64,000 bases of DNA from Nitrospirota bacterium. Its GTDB lineage: Bacteria > Nitrospirota > Nitrospiria > 2-01-FULL-66-17. The notes under the pieces were generated by a model that searched no databases, had not been told where the DNA came from, and was given only the letters and a program-made list of their open reading frames with translations. Below, one piece after another: positions 1 to 8,525 of this stretch (positions are counted from its first letter, which is position 1; every line of letters begins with the position of its first letter). Location: the NCBI GenBank assembly GCA_040757335.1, contig JBFLXB010000010.1:42262-106261 (forward strand), written 5' to 3'. A program made the translations under genes and the position numbers.

Positions 1-1
1 G

Positions 2-298
2 CCGTCCGGGCCCTACCTGGACGCGTTCGGAGGCGGGCGGGTGTTGACGCGTGAAGACTGCGCGGCGTGGTTGCGTGCGTCGGGGTTGACCTTCGATCCC
101 CGCATGCTGCGCCCGGTGGGCCCCCGCTACATCGTCGCGCGCATGCTTCGCAACCTGGTGGCGGTCTTCACCAAACGAGGAGCCTCGACCGAAGCACAAC
201 TGTTGACCGGATATCTCAAGCGCGTCGTCGGCGTGTCCGAATCCGGCGCCGCGGGCGTGGCTGGGGTCAAACTTCCGGACGCTGACGGTCCGGCGTAA
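2..298 (+). CDS. SirB1/transglutaminase-like family protein, C-terminal part
   Basis: The frame is open from the left window edge to a TAA at 296-298, so only the last 98 residues are visible and the true start lies outside. The visible part begins with a Tyr-Leu-Asp-x-Phe-Gly-Gly-Gly-Arg stretch, followed by a Leu-Arg-Pro-Val segment and an Arg-Met-Leu-Arg-Asn-Leu motif. This order matches the C-terminal half of SirB1-type (UPF0162) transglutaminase-like proteins, where the last part forms helical TPR-like repeats. The biochemical role of that family is poorly defined. A GTG at 41 could start a short ORF, but homology upstream of it argues for a truncated longer gene. The identification is from memory of the family pattern. 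Confidence 0.6.
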   Translation, partial: PSGPYLDAFGGGRVLTREDCAAWLRASGLTFDPRMLRPVGPRYIVARMLRNLVAVFTKRGASTEAQLLTGYLKRVVGVSESGAAGVAGVKLPDADGPA

Positions 299-325
299 CG
301 CGAACCCCATGCGTTCGAGCGCTCC

Positions 326-628
326 GTGAAGATCCCATTTCCGACCACACCGCCGGCCGCCGCGCTGGTCGATATCACGATTCTCGGCCGACGGTACCGC
401 GTCCGGTCCGACGTCTCGTTGGTGTGGGCGCTCTATGACGAAGGCTACATCGCCGCCAGCAATCGGTTCTGTTGGAACGGCACGTGTCTGTACTGCACGG
501 TGACGCTGGTGCTGCCGAACAGCACCCTCGCCGTGAAGGCCAAAGCCTGCGAGGTGTATCCCACGCAGGGACTGGCCGTGATTAAACTCGGCGGGGAGTT
601 CTGTCTGCCGGCGCGCCTCGCGTCGTGA
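326..628 (+). CDS. Small 2Fe-2S ferredoxin-like protein
   Basis: 100-residue protein from a GTG start. Cys49-x4-Cys54-x2-Cys57 with a later cysteine (Cys75 or Cys93) matches the plant-type 2Fe-2S ferredoxin arrangement C-x4-C-x2-C-xn-C, although Cys75 is closer (17 residues) than usual. The N-terminal Asp-Ile-Thr-Ile-Leu-Gly-Arg-Arg-Tyr segment fits the beta-grasp strand that precedes the cluster loop. It probably acts as a cytoplasmic one-electron carrier, but no partner is obvious. Its stop overlaps the GTG of the following ABC transporter (GTGA), so the two are probably co-translated, which is an odd pairing. No strong Shine-Dalgarno sequence is seen. Confidence 0.5.
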   Translation: MKIPFPTTPPAAALVDITILGRRYRVRSDVSLVWALYDEGYIAASNRFCWNGTCLYCTVTLVLPNSTLAVKAKACEVYPTQGLAVIKLGGEFCLPARLAS

Positions 629-2358
629 AAGTCGACCTTACTCCGTTCAAATCGCTGCTGAGCCCGCACCGAGGTGCGATGGTCGAGGCCTCGCTGCTCG
701 TGATGGGGGTCGCCACGCTCAACCTGGCGCTCCTGTGGCTGTTCCGGTACTTCGTCGACCATGTGTTGGTCCGCCACGACACCACCGCCCTGTGGCGCAT
801 CATCTGGGCCGCGCTCGCCCTCTTCGCGCTGCACAGCGCGATGTCCGTCCGTCAATATGTGGTTATCGCCCGCGTCGGCCAGCGCATCGTCACCGCGTTG
901 CGGCTGCGTGTGGTCGAGCATCTGACGACACTCTCGCTGGATTTTTTCGTCAAGCGGCGGACCGGAGAGCTCATGTCCCGCGTGACCAACGACGTCGGGA
1001 CCGTCCAGCAGGTGGCCACGACCCTTCCCGTGGACCTGGCCAAACAGGCGGTCACCTTCGCGGGCGCGATGGCTTTGTTGCTGTATATGAACTGGCGCCT
1101 CTGTCTGGCCGTGTTGGCGGTGGTGCCGTTGGTCGTATTGGTGGCGCGAATCTTCGGACGTCGGCTGAAGACGCTCTCGACCGAGAGCCAGGACCGCACC
1201 GCTGAATCCGCCACCATCTTGGAGGAAATGATTTCCGGTATCAAACTGGTGAAGTCGTTCGTGATGGAGCGCTGTGAGCGTGAGCGGTTGGCGGCGCAAC
1301 TGGCTCGGGCGGACGCCGTGGCGTTGCGGCGTGCGACGCTGCTCGGGGTGTTCGTGCCCGTGATCACGTCGCTCACCCTAATCGGGGCGTTGGGCGTGTT
1401 GTGGTACGGCGGGGTGCAGGTGATCCGGGGGGCCATGACCCCCGGGGACCTCGTGGCGTTCCTGTTGTTCGGCGGAATTCTGATGGGACCGTTTTCGGCC
1501 GTCGCGCGGCTGTTCACCCAGATCAAAGAGGCGCAGGGCGCCATGCAGCGCGTGAACGAAATCCTGAACGAACGGCCGACGGTGCAAGACGCGGCGCGGC
1601 CGGCCCCATTGGGAGTGGTGACGGGACGGGTCGAGGTCCGCGACGTGGTGTTTGCCTATGACAACGGCCGCCCGGTTCTCCAGGGCGTCAGTCTGACCGC
1701 TGAGCCGGACCAAATCGTGGCGTTGGTCGGGCCGAGCGGCGGCGGCAAAACCACGCTGGTGCATCTTATCCATCGGTTCTACGACCCCTCGTCGGGCGCA
1801 ATTTTCGTCGACGGTCGCGACATCCGTTCGATCCGCCTCGCGGACCTCTATGCGCTGATCGCGTTCGTCCCGCAGGAGACCATACTCTTCGGGGGCACGG
1901 TGGAGGAGAACATCCGGTTCGGGCGGCCCGCCGCGACGCGCGAAGAGCTCGCCGCGGCGGCGGGAGCCGCCCACGCTCACGCCTTCATCCAAGCGTTGCC
2001 GAACGGCTACGAGACCGTGGTGGGTGAAAAAGGCGTCCGCCTGTCCGGCGGACAACGGCAGCGCATTGCCATCGCGCGGGCGATCCTCAAAGATCCGCGC
2101 ATTCTGTTGCTGGACGAGGCGACCTCGGCGCTCGACAACGAGTCCGAAGTGCTCGTGCAGGACGCACTCGATCGACTCATGAAAGGTCGGACCACCATCG
2201 TGGTCGCCCACCGACTGTCCACGATCCAGCGCGCGGATCAGATCCTCGTGTTGGATCAAGGGCGGATCGTGGAGCGGGGGACTCACGTCGAATTGCTGGC
2301 CACCCGCGGCCTCTACCACCGCCTGTCTCTGGCGCCTTCGGCTGGGACGGGTCTGTGA
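625..2358 (+). CDS. ABC transporter, MsbA-like fused permease-ATPase
   Basis: 577-residue half-transporter with an N-terminal six-helix ABC exporter domain (about residues 15-320) and a C-terminal ATPase. The ATPase shows a Walker A GPSGGGKTT at 369-377, the signature LSGGQRQR from about 473, a Walker B ILLLDEAT from about 493, and the switch His in the VVAHRLST segment. Gene length and domain order match MsbA-type lipid A-core flippases of the inner membrane. The substrate cannot be proved from sequence, because other lipid and peptide exporters look alike. The GTG start at 625 overlaps the stop of the preceding ferredoxin-like gene. Downstream genes on the same strand encode membrane proteins. 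Confidence 0.85.
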   Translation: MKVDLTPFKSLLSPHRGAMVEASLLVMGVATLNLALLWLFRYFVDHVLVRHDTTALWRIIWAALALFALHSAMSVRQYVVIARVGQRIVTALRLRVVEHLTTLSLDFFVKRRTGELMSRVTNDVGTVQQVATTLPVDLAKQAVTFAGAMALLLYMNWRLCLAVLAVVPLVVLVARIFGRRLKTLSTESQDRTAESATILEEMISGIKLVKSFVMERCERERLAAQLARADAVALRRATLLGVFVPVITSLTLIGALGVLWYGGVQVIRGAMTPGDLVAFLLFGGILMGPFSAVARLFTQIKEAQGAMQRVNEILNERPTVQDAARPAPLGVVTGRVEVRDVVFAYDNGRPVLQGVSLTAEPDQIVALVGPSGGGKTTLVHLIHRFYDPSSGAIFVDGRDIRSIRLADLYALIAFVPQETILFGGTVEENIRFGRPAATREELAAAAGAAHAHAFIQALPNGYETVVGEKGVRLSGGQRQRIAIARAILKDPRILLLDEATSALDNESEVLVQDALDRLMKGRTTIVVAHRLSTIQRADQILVLDQGRIVERGTHVELLATRGLYHRLSLAPSAGTGL

Positions 2359-2404
2359 GTCGGGCGGGTGCGTCGGCTGACAGGGCCGGAGGAGGGTAGG
2401 AAAC

Positions 2405-2794
2405 GTGCTCGAAGCGTTCGAACCCGTTAAACAAGCCGTTGCGGAGAACCGCCTGCGGCTGGCGATCCAGAAACCCAAGGCACGCAAATTGTTGATCCTG
2501 CCGACGCCCGACCAGCGGCGGTGGGCACCGGCCGGTTTGGTGTGGTTTGCCCGCGCGCTGGGGGTACTGTTCATCGGTTCGTCGCTGGCTGCTGCCTACG
2601 CGTGGTTGACGTGGGAACTGATGCATATGATCTTCGCCTGTACGATCAGCCTGGTGTCCTTGCGATACCTCGATCGCATTGCGGCCCACTTTACTCAGGA
2701 CAAAGCCTTGTCCGACGAAGCGTTCTTCCACGCGGGCCGTGAATCCGGGTTGATCGAGCTTGAGCCCGTCACCGGCAGCGCGGAATCCCGCTGA
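2405..2794 (+). CDS. Conserved hypothetical membrane protein
   Basis: 129 residues from a GTG start preceded by a good purine-rich ribosome-binding site (GGAGGAGGG, about 2389-2397). The N-terminal 45 residues are basic and soluble. Two hydrophobic stretches at about 47-66 and 69-90 suggest a helical hairpin in the inner membrane. The tail is acidic. I do not recognise the family. It sits 46 bp after the MsbA-like gene and just before a GT-C/TPR membrane protein, so all three may be one transcript and share an envelope role. Confidence 0.65.
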   Translation: MLEAFEPVKQAVAENRLRLAIQKPKARKLLILPTPDQRRWAPAGLVWFARALGVLFIGSSLAAAYAWLTWELMHMIFACTISLVSLRYLDRIAAHFTQDKALSDEAFFHAGRESGLIELEPVTGSAESR

Positions 2795-2837
2795 TCGTTC
2801 CGATACGAGTCGCGCACCGCACCAAAGAGACGCGTCT

Positions 2838-4781
2838 GTGGACAGCCGACTGAGCGTCCTGGACCATCCGTCCGATCGCCCGCGCGAACCGGGGCGACGT
2901 GTTGCATTGGCGGTGGGTCTGGTCCTGCTCGTCTTCGCCGCCCACGGCGGTTCGCTCGCCGGTGGATTTCGGTACGACGATCATCACGTCATCGTGGAGA
3001 ACCCGGCGATTCGTTCGTGGACCGCCAGCACGCCGTCAGAGGGCGCCGGCTTCCGACCCGTCACCATGATGTCGTTTGCGATCAACCACGCGGTGTTCGG
3101 CGACGGACCGGTCTCGTACCTCGCCGTCAACCTCGGACTGTACGCGTGTTTGACGCTGATGGTGTTCGCCGTGGGAAGCCTGTTGCTGGGCAGCGTGGCT
3201 TGGGGGGCGGTTGCCGGAGCGATCTTTGCGGTCCATCCGGTCAACACGGAGTCGGTCAATTATATCTCCGCGCGGTTCTCGCTGTTGGCGGGCTTGTGGA
3301 CCGTGATCTCTGTGTGGGGGTTCGTGAAGGCCGTAGACTCCGGGCGGGGGAGATGGCTCGCCGTGGCGCTCGGGGCATTCGTGCTCGCACTGCTGAGCAA
3401 GGAGTCGGCGTTGGCCGTCGTGATCCCGTTGGCGGCCTATGCGTTCGTCCTGCCAAGCGGATTGCTCGCTGACGCGCGTCGCGGACAGGTTCACCGTCGG
3501 CTGCTGGCGGTCGTCCCATTTGGAATCGTGGCGATCATCTACCTGGCGGCTCGGTCTTCCGTGGTTGGACAGGTGCCCGTGGAGCCGCACACGGCGGTCC
3601 ATCCGGTCTGGACCTTTGTCGAAATCGTGTGGCGCTCGCTGAGCCTCTGGGTCTGGCCGTGGCCGCTCGGCACGGTGCACGAGCTGACGTTCGTCCAGCG
3701 CGCCGACATCGCCCTCGGCGCGCTGCTGGTCGCGGCTTCGGTGGCGTGGCTTGCGCTCGGCCTCGCGTGGTGGCGGCGCGCACCTCTGGCCGTGTGGCTG
3801 TCGATCTGGATCGTGTCGTCGTTCCTCATGCTGGCGCCGCTCCCGTGGATCACCACCAAGGCGTTGCTGATGGAGAACCGCATCCTCATGGCATCGGCCG
3901 GTCTGGCATGGCTCACGGCCCGCGGCGTTCAGCTCGCGTGGCGACGATGGGCGGATCGGTTGGGGGCTCGCTCCGCCGGGAGGACGACGGTCCTCGTCGC
4001 TGGGACCGCCCTGCTGGTCGTCGCGGTGCTGGTCGATCGGTCGCGGTCCGCGGTGTGGAGCGATGAGCGCCGGCTGTGGGCCGAGGTGGTGGAGCGAGCT
4101 CCGGACAACGCGTCGGCGTACGTGGAACTCGGTCGAGCCTATCGCGACCACGGGGAGCTGGACAAGGCGGAGGCGGTGTTGCGTCGCGCGGTGACGCAGC
4201 TTCCCGACTATCCGTTGGGATACTGGAATCTCAGCGCGGTCTACGCATCACAGGGGCGATACGACGAGGCCCGGCTGATGGTGATCCAGGGGATTGCCCG
4301 CGAGCCCGGGTTTTGGAAGGGTCACCACCTCTTGGGTGAAATCGAACTCAAGACGGGACGACTTCAGGATGCCGCCACCGCGTTTACGCGAGCGGTGGCA
4401 CTCAATGCGTGCGACGTGGAGGCGCTGACCCGCCTGGCCGCGATCGCGTACCAGCAAGGCGACGCGACGGAAGCGAGGAGGCGATATCAGGACGCGGTGG
4501 CCTGCGATCCCGGCAACCGAGAGGCGCTGAACAGCCTCGCGGGGCTGGCGATCGCCCGCCGAGACTGGGAGGAAGCGCTCGCGTATGCGGACGCGGCGCT
4601 CCGCGCAGCCCCAGAGTTTCTCGAAGCGGAGTATCACCGTGCCGTGGCGTTGACCGGTCTCGGTCGCGGGGAGGCGGCGCGCGAAGCGCTTGAGCGCGTG
4701 TTGGCCCGTATGCCTGAAGAACCGCGGTACGCGGCGTATCGCCAGGCGGTCGCGGATCTGCTCAACGCGAGCAGGCCCTGA
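2838..4781 (+). CDS. Multi-spanning membrane protein with C-terminal TPR repeats (TMTC/GT-C-like)
   Basis: About 647 residues from the GTG at 2838. A TTG at 2760 is also in frame but would overlap the upstream gene by 35 bp and has no ribosome-binding site. The N-terminal 400 residues hold roughly ten hydrophobic segments. Right after the first of these is a Phe-Arg-Tyr-Asp-Asp-His-His-Val motif followed by Asn-Pro, which matches the catalytic DD-type loop of GT-C-fold mannosyltransferase-like TMTC proteins. The C-terminal part (about 410-640) is a run of TPR units with the usual G/Y/A/P spacing. A membrane-bound glycosyltransferase or a TPR scaffold at the envelope is inferred. No acceptor is known. 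Confidence 0.75.
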   Translation: MDSRLSVLDHPSDRPREPGRRVALAVGLVLLVFAAHGGSLAGGFRYDDHHVIVENPAIRSWTASTPSEGAGFRPVTMMSFAINHAVFGDGPVSYLAVNLGLYACLTLMVFAVGSLLLGSVAWGAVAGAIFAVHPVNTESVNYISARFSLLAGLWTVISVWGFVKAVDSGRGRWLAVALGAFVLALLSKESALAVVIPLAAYAFVLPSGLLADARRGQVHRRLLAVVPFGIVAIIYLAARSSVVGQVPVEPHTAVHPVWTFVEIVWRSLSLWVWPWPLGTVHELTFVQRADIALGALLVAASVAWLALGLAWWRRAPLAVWLSIWIVSSFLMLAPLPWITTKALLMENRILMASAGLAWLTARGVQLAWRRWADRLGARSAGRTTVLVAGTALLVVAVLVDRSRSAVWSDERRLWAEVVERAPDNASAYVELGRAYRDHGELDKAEAVLRRAVTQLPDYPLGYWNLSAVYASQGRYDEARLMVIQGIAREPGFWKGHHLLGEIELKTGRLQDAATAFTRAVALNACDVEALTRLAAIAYQQGDATEARRRYQDAVACDPGNREALNSLAGLAIARRDWEEALAYADAALRAAPEFLEAEYHRAVALTGLGRGEAAREALERVLARMPEEPRYAAYRQAVADLLNASRP

Positions 4782-4800
4782 TCACGAGCCGCGCGTCGGA

Positions 4801-5964
4801 TCAGGCGGGCTTTCGCATGGCGTCGATCAGAATTTGCGCGACCTCGGCCCGGGAAAACTCCGGGGGCGGCATGACGCCGGTGCTCAACATCTCTCGGACC
4901 TTGGTACCGGACAGGGCGACGTGATTGGCCGCGTCGTGGGGACACGTTTTCGCGGACGCCATGCTGCCGCACGTCTTGCAGTAGAACGTGTTGTCGAAAA
5001 ATAACGGGGTGATGCCCAACTCACCGTCCTTGAACTCGGCAAAGATATGGTGCGCGTCGAACGAGCCGTAGAAGTTGCCGACGCCGGCGTGATCGCGCCC
5101 GACGATAAAGTGCGTACACCCCCAATTTTTCCGCACGATGGCGTGAAAGATGGCTTCCCGCGGTCCCGCGTATCGCATCGCGGCCGGGAGCAGGCCGAGC
5201 AGGGTCCGGTTCTTGGGGTAATAGTTAGCCAGTAAGGCCTGGTAACAGCGCATTCGTACGTCTGCCGGAATGTCGTCCGACTTGGTTTCGCCGACCAAGG
5301 GATGGATAAAGAGCCCGTCCACGATTTCGAGCGCGCACTTCTGGATGTACTCGTGCGCGCGGTGAATAGGGTTGCGGGTCTGAAAGCCCACCACGGTCTT
5401 CCAGCCTCGTTCGGCGAAGGCCTTTCTGGCGTGGGCGGGGTCGAGACGATACTCGTGAAAATCCGGGTGAACCTGCCGCCGCAACACATCGACCTTCCCG
5501 CCCAGCAGCACCTCGCCGCGTCGGAACAAGTAGTCCACCCCGGGGTGTTTGCGGTCCTCGGTGCGGTAAATCGCGCGCGCCGCGTGGGCCTTGTCGCGCT
5601 GATACCGCTCTTCGAGGTGCAGAATCGCGGCCACCGCTCCCGACTCGTCCACCAGCGAGAGGTCGCGGCCGTCTCGGAGCGAACTCGCCTGGTCCTGATC
5701 AACCGCCAGGATGATGGGGAGACTCCACGGCAAGCCGTTGGCCAGATGCATGCTGTCGCGCACGCTCTCATAGTCCTTCCGCCCCATAAAGCCCTCGATC
5801 GGGCTGTACGCCCCGACCGCGATGAGATCGAGGTCCGATCGCTCGCGCGCGTTGAGCGTCACCTTGGGCAACTCGCCGGCGCGACGTTCGAGCTCGGCTC
5901 GCTGGTCGGGGGGGACCATTCGGTTGATGAGGACCCCACCGTGGGGGATGGACAGCGTGGACAT
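4801..5964 (-). CDS. sat: Sulfate adenylyltransferase (ATP sulfurylase), zinc-containing type
   Basis: Makes APS and pyrophosphate from sulfate and ATP in the cytoplasm. The 387-residue protein has the nucleotide-binding QTRNPIHRAH (195-204), GRDHAG (289-294) and SGTKVR (352-357) motifs of the homo-oligomeric Sat family. Cys329, Cys332 and Cys341 sit where some bacterial enzymes bind zinc. The ATG at 5964 is chosen because AAGGAGC lies 8 nt before it. An in-frame start 28 codons upstream lacks this and would add an unrelated leader. It is the last gene of the cysH - sulfite reductase - sat operon, 101 bp after the reductase, with a hairpin between. No cysDN or APS kinase is nearby, so APS is probably reduced directly. 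Confidence 0.95.
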   Translation of the reverse strand: MSTLSIPHGGVLINRMVPPDQRAELERRAGELPKVTLNARERSDLDLIAVGAYSPIEGFMGRKDYESVRDSMHLANGLPWSLPIILAVDQDQASSLRDGRDLSLVDESGAVAAILHLEERYQRDKAHAARAIYRTEDRKHPGVDYLFRRGEVLLGGKVDVLRRQVHPDFHEYRLDPAHARKAFAERGWKTVVGFQTRNPIHRAHEYIQKCALEIVDGLFIHPLVGETKSDDIPADVRMRCYQALLANYYPKNRTLLGLLPAAMRYAGPREAIFHAIVRKNWGCTHFIVGRDHAGVGNFYGSFDAHHIFAEFKDGELGITPLFFDNTFYCKTCGSMASAKTCPHDAANHVALSGTKVREMLSTGVMPPPEFSRAEVAQILIDAMRKPA

Positions 5965-6021
5965 GTTCGGCAGCTCCTTTACTTCCAATTGACGAGCGAA
6001 ATGGATGATGGCCAAAAGAGA

Positions 6022-6043
6022 GGGGCGTTCCAGGGAACGCCCC
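6022..6043 (-). other. Intercistronic hairpin between sulfite reductase gene and sat
   Basis: A perfect inverted repeat GGGGCGTTC / GAACGCCCC with a four-base loop. On the minus strand it is followed by a pyrimidine-rich TCTCTTTT. It could be a partial terminator, an RNA processing site or a 3' stabiliser that lowers sat expression relative to the two upstream genes. The T-tract is interrupted, so efficient intrinsic termination is uncertain. Confidence 0.45.
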
Positions 6044-6065
6044 TTCACGCGGACATCGTTGAATG

Positions 6066-8501
6066 CTATGACGCTTTATTTTCGATCACGAGCTTGTAGT
6101 GGTCCCCTTCCTGCTCCATCGAGATGACGCGATACCCGTCGGATCTCACGCTGCGCGGGACGTTTTCAGCGGGTTCCCCCGCGTCCAGCAGGACCTCGAG
6201 GATCTGAAGGGGGTCCATCTCCTCGAGCTGCAGTTTGGTCTTCACATAATTCATGGGGCACGCCACGCCCAACAGGTTCATCTTAATGACCGGGGCCGCA
6301 ACCGGTTGAGGCGTCGGCGCGGCCGACACGGCGGGCCCTGCATTCAGTTGCGGTGTCCCCTGCGCCACTTTGAGCGAGGCGTCGATCTTCGCGAACGCCT
6401 GCCGACAGGCGTCGGCGAGCGCCTTGGCGTCGCGGACAAACGCTTTCGCGTCATCGAGTGTGAGGTGCGACTTGATCGTCTGGCTCCGCCGCATGGCCGC
6501 GTCGTACGCCTCGCGCGGCACCACGCCCTTGTCCACCATCCGTTCCGCGAACTCTTTGAGCACGAGTTCGTTGCTGGTCGGCTCGATGGCCTGGGTGACC
6601 AACAGGCCCTTGGCCGCGGCCACGATGCCCAGTTCAGCCCGCATCACGGCGTCCACCGGCTTGTGTTTCTCGATCAGGACGCCGGCGTGGGCGAGTTCGT
6701 ACTTGGCGTCTTCCAGGTGTTGTTCCACCATGTTGATGACGCCGCCCGCGCACTCGCCCGCCCCGGCCTCGTCCAAGGAGAAGGGTTCGTACGCGCCGTA
6801 GTCCAGGTACTGGGCGGGCGCCTGGTCGTGGGCGGGAAGCGTGGTGTAGGGCTCCAGCGCTTTGACGATCGGAGCTTTGCCCACGCGGTCGGTAAACGCG
6901 GTGAACGATTCGCCTTGTTGGCGGTGTTCGCGGTAGTAGGCCAGCAAGGCGTCCACCACTTCCGGGATCCGCTTCGCCGGATACTTACCGGCCAGTTGAC
7001 CGAACGCCACGCCCTGATCGGTCGACCGGCCGCCTAGGTGCAATTGATACGCCGGGATCAAGTGGCCTTCGATGCGATGCCCCAGGCCGTGAAAACCGAT
7101 GGACGCGATGTGGTGCTGGGCGCAGGAGTTGGGGCAGCCGCTGATCTTGATGTCGACCCCCTTCAGGTCCTCGGCGAACGCGGACCCGCTGTGGGCCAGA
7201 TGGTCGGTGAGCGCGCTGCCGACTCCCTTCGAGGAGGTGATGCCCAATCCGCACGTATCGGCACCGGGGCACGTGATCACGTCACCCACGCGGTCCGCGC
7301 CCGGATTGCCGAGCCCCAATGCGGTGAGCGCGTCGTACAGGGCCGACAAGTCCGCGTCGGCGACCCATCGGAGCAGGAAGTTCTGCTGCACGGTGATGCG
7401 GATCGACCCGTGGGCGAATCGCTCCGTGACATCGGCCAGGCCCCGAAGCTGCGCGGTGGTGAGGTCTCCGATCGGAAGGGTGACGAGCGCAGTGGAATAG
7501 CCGGGCTGTTTCTGGGCCTTGACGTTGGTGGCGAGCCAGGCGTCGAACCTCGGCGTGCGGCTACCGTTCGTGTGTGTTCGCTTGGCGCCGTTGGTCGGAA
7601 TCGGTTCCGGTGTCAGATCGAACGGTGCGAGCGTGGATGCTTCGCGACCCTCGCGAATGAACGCGTACTCCTCGGTGTACAGGGCGTAGAATTTCTCAAA
7701 GCCGATCTTCTCGATCAGGAACTTGATGCGCGCGAGGCTTCGGTTCTTGCGGTTTCCGTGTCGGTTGAACACGCGCAACACCGCCTCGCAGCGCGGGCGC
7801 AGCTCGTCGGCCGGGACCCATTCCTCAAGCAGGTAGGGCTTTTTGGGGCTCGGTCCCAGACCCCCGCCCACGGTGAGGCGGAACCCGGTCTCGGTGCGGC
7901 CGTTGACCACCCGGTTCACGGCCAGCACCCCGAAGTCGTGAATCCCGGTCAGGGCGCAATCGCTGGCGCACCCGGAAAACGCGATCTTGAACTTTCGGGG
8001 CAAGTTTTCGCACACCGGGTTGCGCAAGAAGTGATACGCCACGCCCTTGGCGTACGGTGTGACGTCGACCACTTCGCCCTGGCAGACCCCGGCGTAGGGG
8101 CAGGCGGTGACGTTGCGAACCGTGTTGCCGCACGCTTCGCGGGTGGTGAGCCCCACCTCGGCCAACTGCCGCATGATGGCGGCCGTATACTCCAGCTTGA
8201 CGAAATGGAGCTGGATGTCCTGCCGAGTGGTCAGATGTGCGATCCCGCGGGAGTAGCGATCGCCGATGTCGGCTACGCGACGAAGCTGGTCCGCGTTCAT
8301 CCCCCCGAACGGGATCTTGATCCGGACCATCTGCACGCCGTCTTGCCGTTGGCCGTAGATGCCGTGTTGGAGCCGAAAGCGCCGGAAGACCTCGGGGTGG
8401 ATCTCGCCGCGCAGGAATCGCTGCGCCTCGCGCTCGTAGTTGGCGATTTCTTCCTCGATCTCCTGGGGGATGGTTTGAGTGGCGACGGCCGTCGGTGTCA
8501 T
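6066..8501 (-). CDS. Ferredoxin-type sulfite (nitrite) reductase fused to a C-terminal TusA-like domain
   Basis: 811 residues, far longer than a typical assimilatory reductase of about 550. Residues 25-550 are two ferredoxin-like/siroheme half-domains. The second half carries Cys411-x5-Cys417 and Cys456-x3-Cys460, the siroheme-4Fe4S ligand pattern. Unusually, the first half also has a full set, Cys134-x5-Cys140 and Cys178-x3-Cys182. Residues about 570-710 are helical and HEPN-like. Residues 740-809 are a TusA/SirA-like fold with Cys748-Pro-Met-Asn in place of the usual CPxP. Sulfite to sulfide reduction is inferred from its place between cysH and sat, since nitrite reductases share the fold. 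ATG at 8501 with AAGGAG upstream. Confidence 0.9.
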   Translation of the reverse strand: MTPTAVATQTIPQEIEEEIANYEREAQRFLRGEIHPEVFRRFRLQHGIYGQRQDGVQMVRIKIPFGGMNADQLRRVADIGDRYSRGIAHLTTRQDIQLHFVKLEYTAAIMRQLAEVGLTTREACGNTVRNVTACPYAGVCQGEVVDVTPYAKGVAYHFLRNPVCENLPRKFKIAFSGCASDCALTGIHDFGVLAVNRVVNGRTETGFRLTVGGGLGPSPKKPYLLEEWVPADELRPRCEAVLRVFNRHGNRKNRSLARIKFLIEKIGFEKFYALYTEEYAFIREGREASTLAPFDLTPEPIPTNGAKRTHTNGSRTPRFDAWLATNVKAQKQPGYSTALVTLPIGDLTTAQLRGLADVTERFAHGSIRITVQQNFLLRWVADADLSALYDALTALGLGNPGADRVGDVITCPGADTCGLGITSSKGVGSALTDHLAHSGSAFAEDLKGVDIKISGCPNSCAQHHIASIGFHGLGHRIEGHLIPAYQLHLGGRSTDQGVAFGQLAGKYPAKRIPEVVDALLAYYREHRQQGESFTAFTDRVGKAPIVKALEPYTTLPAHDQAPAQYLDYGAYEPFSLDEAGAGECAGGVINMVEQHLEDAKYELAHAGVLIEKHKPVDAVMRAELGIVAAAKGLLVTQAIEPTSNELVLKEFAERMVDKGVVPREAYDAAMRRSQTIKSHLTLDDAKAFVRDAKALADACRQAFAKIDASLKVAQGTPQLNAGPAVSAAPTPQPVAAPVIKMNLLGVACPMNYVKTKLQLEEMDPLQILEVLLDAGEPAENVPRSVRSDGYRVISMEQEGDHYKLVIENKAS

Positions 8502-8525
8502 GACGTGCTCCTTACCGTGAACGCG

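Noticed and set aside
2760..2837. Upstream TTG start for the GT-C/TPR membrane protein
   Set aside because: It overlaps the previous gene by 35 bp and has no ribosome-binding site. The added 26 residues are polar and not conserved-looking.
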